Shown piece after piece: positions 39,419 through 41,806 of a DNA stretch of 41,806 nucleotides. How positions within the stretch are numbered: the first letter of the stretch is position 1; every line of letters starts with the position of its first letter. This DNA comes from Thermoactinomyces sp. DSM 45891 (lineage in GTDB: Bacteria > Bacillota > Bacilli > Thermoactinomycetales > Thermoactinomycetaceae), in NCBI RefSeq assembly GCF_900119485.1, contig NZ_FPJZ01000020.1:1-41806 (forward strand). Direction: 5' to 3'. The notes below the pieces were generated by a model. The model saw only the letters and a program-made list of their open reading frames with translations. It searched no databases and was not told the DNA's origin. Position numbers and translations under genes: made by a program.

Positions 39419-39495
39419 TGGCGTGCCCTGAAGGATTCGAACCCTCGACCTTCTGATCCGTAGTCAGACACTCTATCCAGCTGAGCTAAGGGCAC
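39419..39495 (-). tRNA. tRNA-Arg(ACG), copy 3
   Basis: Identical in sequence to copy 1. This is the first copy in the transcript, directly downstream of the promoter at 39518-39546. CCA is encoded. Confidence 0.95.
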
Positions 39496-39517
39496 ATATA
39501 ACTTGTCAACGAAAATA

Positions 39518-39546
39518 ATCTTACCATATGACAAAATACAATGCAA
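39518..39546 (-). promoter_or_regulatory. Promoter of the tRNA-Arg array
   Basis: TTGCAT (39541-39546), 17-base spacer, TAAGAT (39518-39523) on the minus strand, about 22 bases ahead of the first tRNA. Confidence 0.65.
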
Positions 39547-39676
39547 TATCTTTTTCTACTTTTATTACAAAAGAGGAATCTATTCGATTTACGCTCATAC
39601 ACTCGTAGATAAGATACTCTGGTTACAGAAGCAATCCACAAGCATAGTACAAATTACATAGAAGGGACTAATAACA

Positions 39677-40297
39677 TTGAAAAAAACTCTTTCCTTTTTT
39701 CTCGTTTTCAGTATCATTCTTATTACAGCAACTAGTTGCGAAACAAGTCAATCCGCTCAAGAGGCAATGAAAAGTGAATCTTCCATACAACCTATTGTTT
39801 CAAGTATGAATGAATTGATCCAACAAGAAAACCAAAATGATATATTGCTTCAAAAAATGGCTGTATCTGTAGAGGAGGCAAAACTAAAAACCATTTCCAA
39901 TCAAAAGGTCACAGAGCTAGAACAAAATATGATCCTTAAAGTAAATCAAGCCAAATCTCAAATTGCAGAATATAAAAAAGCAGTGGAAAGTGTACAAGAA
40001 AAATTCAAAAAGGTAAAACAACAAGTAAGCACACTAATAAATCCTTCTATCCAACAACCTGCTCAGCAATTCCTCACAGACTTTGAAACAAGTATTCAGA
40101 CGGAATTATCCATTGCAACAAAATATGAACAACTACTTCAAAATCAATCAGAAGCAATCCAAGCCATTATCAAGAGTAAACCCTTGCCCACTGACAACTC
40201 TGATCAATTAGTGACAGAAATTGATCAATTAGTATCGTTATTTCAAGAGCAGGTGGCTAAACTAAATGCTTCTTATCAGAAAGTATTATCCGTATAA
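39677..40297 (+). CDS. YkyA-like coiled-coil lipoprotein
   Basis: The 206-residue protein has a lipoprotein signal ending ITATSCE (lipid-modified C21). The outer part is helical, with heptads throughout (VTELEQNMILKVNQAKSQIAEY; SVQEKFKKVKQQVSTLI). Length and pattern recall the YkyA-type cell-wall-binding lipoproteins of Bacillus, though I recognise it by architecture rather than by a firm motif. The start is TTG 39677, with AGAAGGGA 10 bases upstream. It is monocistronic and ends at a bidirectional terminator, and lies between two tRNA groups on the other strand. Confidence 0.7.
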   Translation: MKKTLSFFLVFSIILITATSCETSQSAQEAMKSESSIQPIVSSMNELIQQENQNDILLQKMAVSVEEAKLKTISNQKVTELEQNMILKVNQAKSQIAEYKKAVESVQEKFKKVKQQVSTLINPSIQQPAQQFLTDFETSIQTELSIATKYEQLLQNQSEAIQAIIKSKPLPTDNSDQLVTEIDQLVSLFQEQVAKLNASYQKVLSV

Positions 40298-40301
40298 ACA
40301 A

Positions 40302-40348
40302 TAAAAAGCTTGCTCGTGACTCTTAAAGTCAAAAGCAAGCTTTTTATT
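40302..40348. terminator. Bidirectional terminator between the lipoprotein gene and tRNA-Cys
   Basis: AAAAAGCTTGCT pairs with AGCAAGCTTTTT; the loop carries a GACT/AGTC stem. Confidence 0.9.
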
Positions 40349-40422
<74 letters not shown>

Positions 40423-40431
40423 AAATAAAGA

Positions 40432-40505
40432 TGGCAGGGGTGGTAGGAATCGAACCCACACTAGAAGTTTTGGAGACTCCTGTTCTACCACTAAACTACA
40501 CCCCT
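40432..40505 (-). tRNA. tRNA-Trp(CCA)
   Basis: Acceptor AGGGGTG pairs with CACCCCT, discriminator G, encoded CCA tail; anticodon loop TCTCCAAA as in Bacillus tRNA-Trp. Confidence 0.93.
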
Positions 40506-40512
40506 ACGGAAA

Positions 40513-40585
40513 TGCTGGCAATAGGACTTGAACCCACAACCCCCTGATTACAAGTCAGGTGCTCTACCAATTGAGCTATGCCAGC
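40513..40585 (-). tRNA. tRNA-Thr(TGT), copy 1
   Basis: Acceptor GCTGGCA pairs with TGCCAGC, discriminator A, anticodon loop CTTGTAA. No CCA is encoded; TTT follows the discriminator. Confidence 0.93.
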
Positions 40586-40664
40586 GTATTATCAATCGTG
40601 ACTGAGTGAAACAAATTCACTACACAGGCACATTTCATATTCTGTACTACAATCTTATAAAGGA

Positions 40665-40737
40665 TGCTGGCAATAGGACTTGAACCCACAACCCCCTGAT
40701 TACAAGTCAGGTGCTCTACCAATTGAGCTATGCCAGC
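40665..40737 (-). tRNA. tRNA-Thr(TGT), copy 2
   Basis: Sequence identical to the copy at 40513-40585; again no CCA is encoded. The two are separated by 79 bases of unrelated spacer, so this is duplication within the operon. Confidence 0.93.
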
Positions 40738-40747
40738 ACATTTTTTA

Positions 40748-40823
<76 letters not shown>

Positions 40824-40826
40824 ATC

Positions 40827-40920
40827 TGGCGGAGAGAGAGGGATTCGAACCCTCGAGACAGGTTTTGCCCGCCTACACGATTTCCAATCGTGCTCCTTCG
40901 ACCAACTCGGACATCTCTCC
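40827..40920 (-). tRNA. tRNA-Ser(GGA)
   Basis: Class II tRNA with a long variable arm (GGCGGGC...CCTGTC region); acceptor GGAGAGA pairs with TCTCTCC, encoded CCA, anticodon loop TTGGAAA. First tRNA of the operon. Confidence 0.95.
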
Positions 40921-40992
40921 AGACTATCATATTCATCTTAACTGTTTATTGTGCTCTGATTGAAGTCAATCCAGCAACAACTCACAAATAAT

Positions 40993-41021
40993 ATAGTACT
41001 GTGATTTAAGGATAATGTCAA
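40993..41021 (-). promoter_or_regulatory. Promoter of the tRNA-Ser to tRNA-Cys operon
   Basis: A perfect TTGACA (41016-41021), 17-base spacer and TACTAT (40993-40998) on the minus strand, about 70 bases upstream of tRNA-Ser. It shows that these tRNAs are transcribed separately from the rRNA operon to the right. Confidence 0.75.
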
Positions 41022-41515
41022 CAAGAAATAGAAACTTTTATATAAAAATACACGCTCTGAGTTATCGGATAGGCCTCTACTATCTCTATCAGGAAGATAA
41101 GCTAAGGATTCTTCAACCTTCTAGGGTCCATAACCACCGTTACTCATGTTATATCTTAGAGATACCATACAAATATCTTGCTAGTTCCCAGTCATCTCAA
41201 TGGTAGCCGCTTCTAAGATAAGATCCTAGTTATATCTAGACAAAAAAGAAACCATATTAAATGATCATTTAAACGTGCTTCTTGCGACTCTGATCAAGTT
41301 AATTCCGCATTAGATACCTACACACCATCACAGTAAAAAGACAGCTGTAAAATAAGCTGGTTTTCGCGCTTACAAGCTCTTATTTTCTCACAATCACAAT
41401 CAACCTATCATCATAGATTGCGAACTAAGTAGTGATAGTGCCTCAGAACTCAGTAACACCGTGAAGATCCGAAGGAGTACACTTCTTGATTCTTCATAAG
41501 TAGAATTTGGAATAA
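41022..41515. other. Gene-poor stretch between the tRNA operon promoter and the rrn terminator
   Basis: No convincing coding frame, tRNA or promoter pair was found here; open frames are short and lack ribosome sites. An inverted repeat AAAATAAG (41349-41356) / CTTATTTT (41379-41386) with a 22-base loop is the only structure noticed. Confidence 0.5.
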
Positions 41516-41549
41516 CAAAAAAGCACCCAGTTCACTGAGCACTTTTTTG
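41516..41549 (-). terminator. rRNA operon terminator
   Basis: On the minus strand GTGCTCAGT pairs with ACTGGGTGC (G-U pairs included), followed by TTTTTTGTTATT. It lies about 12 bases after the 5S end. Confidence 0.85.
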
Positions 41550-41560
41550 TTATTATGTAT

Positions 41561-41677
41561 GCCTGGCGACGTCCTACTCTTCCAGGACCCTGCGGTCCAA
41601 GTACCATCGGCGCTAGAGGGCTTAACGGTCGTGTTCGGGATGGGAACGAGTGGATCCCCTCCGCCATCATCACCAGA
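41561..41677 (-). rRNA. rrf: 5S ribosomal RNA
   Basis: On the minus strand the sequence contains the conserved 5S parts GTTCCCATCCCGAACACG, TTAAGCC and AGCGCCGATGGTACT, and the ends CTGGTGATGATGGCG and CGTCGCCAGGC pair as the terminal helix. It is the last gene of an rRNA operon whose 23S gene lies beyond the right edge. The remaining 129 bases to the edge are 23S-5S spacer with a GAAGGTG/CACCTTC hairpin, probably a processing site. Ends are approximate by a few bases. Confidence 0.92.
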
Positions 41678-41806
41678 CTAAGTTGTAGAAGGTGAAACAC
41701 CTTCAAAATTAGATCAGAAATGAGAGAAAGAAAGTTGCATCTCGAAAGAGATGATTGAAATAACAATTGAAGTTCGAACGACTAGAAAGCGTCGTCGAAC
41801 CGCTGA

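Noticed and set aside
39184..39495. Array of direct repeats as CRISPR-like
   Set aside because: The repeats are full tRNA-Arg genes with spacers that are themselves homologous.
41015..41206. 63-codon plus-strand frame in the gene-poor stretch
   Set aside because: No ribosome site, no recognisable composition or domain, and it begins inside the tRNA operon promoter region.
41494..41766. 90-codon open frame on the minus strand
   Set aside because: It is the 5S rRNA and its flanks read as protein.

Overview
The window is about 41.8 kb of a low-to-moderate GC Gram-positive chromosome. It encodes an alpha/beta-type small acid-soluble spore protein, a SleB-type cell wall hydrolase, Firmicutes-style L,D-transpeptidases with SH3b repeats, a BlaI/M56 pair, a Pit + DUF47 phosphate module and an rRNA/tRNA cluster. 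Together these indicate an endospore-forming member of the Bacillales. The actinobacterial flavour of the lasso-protease fragment and the general gene content would suit Thermoactinomycetaceae, but that placement is a guess.

Layout. 1-349: one end of an IS3-family (IS150-group) element that interrupts a P-loop kinase gene (350-659). 727-893: an unexplained rod-like inverted repeat just after the 23S rRNA methyltransferase gene. 897-7687 is read entirely leftward: RlmCD, an FAH-family hydrolase, a MGDG-synthase-type glycosyltransferase, a SASP, a SleB-like hydrolase, SodA and a large HAD hydrolase. 7865-9898: two tandem L,D-transpeptidases. 9962-12907: two paralogous GT2 glycosyltransferases flanking an oppositely oriented TylF-type O-methyltransferase with a poly-Q tail. 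13109-15103: a BlaI-type repressor and an M56 metalloprotease whose penicillin-binding domain is replaced by an unfamiliar extracellular domain, with two BlaI-like operators upstream. 15217-17518: a coiled-coil protein, a remnant of a lasso-peptide maturation protease, an AlkA-type glycosylase and a small secreted protein. 17694-19460: an orphan sensor kinase.

19524-24331 is the NAD de novo synthesis locus: nadB-nadC-nadA leftward and a divergent cysteine desulfurase that probably supplies the NadA Fe-S cluster. Then come a small membrane protein, PepV-type dipeptidase, Pit phosphate transporter with DUF47 partner (Pho-box-like repeats upstream), a VWA lipoprotein translationally coupled to a small acidic protein, mnmA, a low-complexity membrane-anchored protein, a BceB/FtsX-type permease with no ATPase beside it, a GH25 lysozyme overlapping a SulP transporter, and a divergent Rieske oxygenase.

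The last 3 kb is translational machinery on the minus strand: three tandem tRNA-Arg(ACG), a YkyA-like lipoprotein (plus), tRNA-Cys, -Trp, -Thr, -Thr, -Phe, -Ser, a gene-poor stretch, then the rrn terminator and 5S rRNA of an operon whose 23S lies beyond the right edge.

Most genes are ordinary. The parts that stand out are the 727-893 rod-like element, the sensor-swapped BlaR1-like protein, the lasso-protease remnant, the GT2/TylF/GT2 island, the ATPase-less permease with a GTAAG repeat cluster, and several palindromic operator candidates sitting on promoters.
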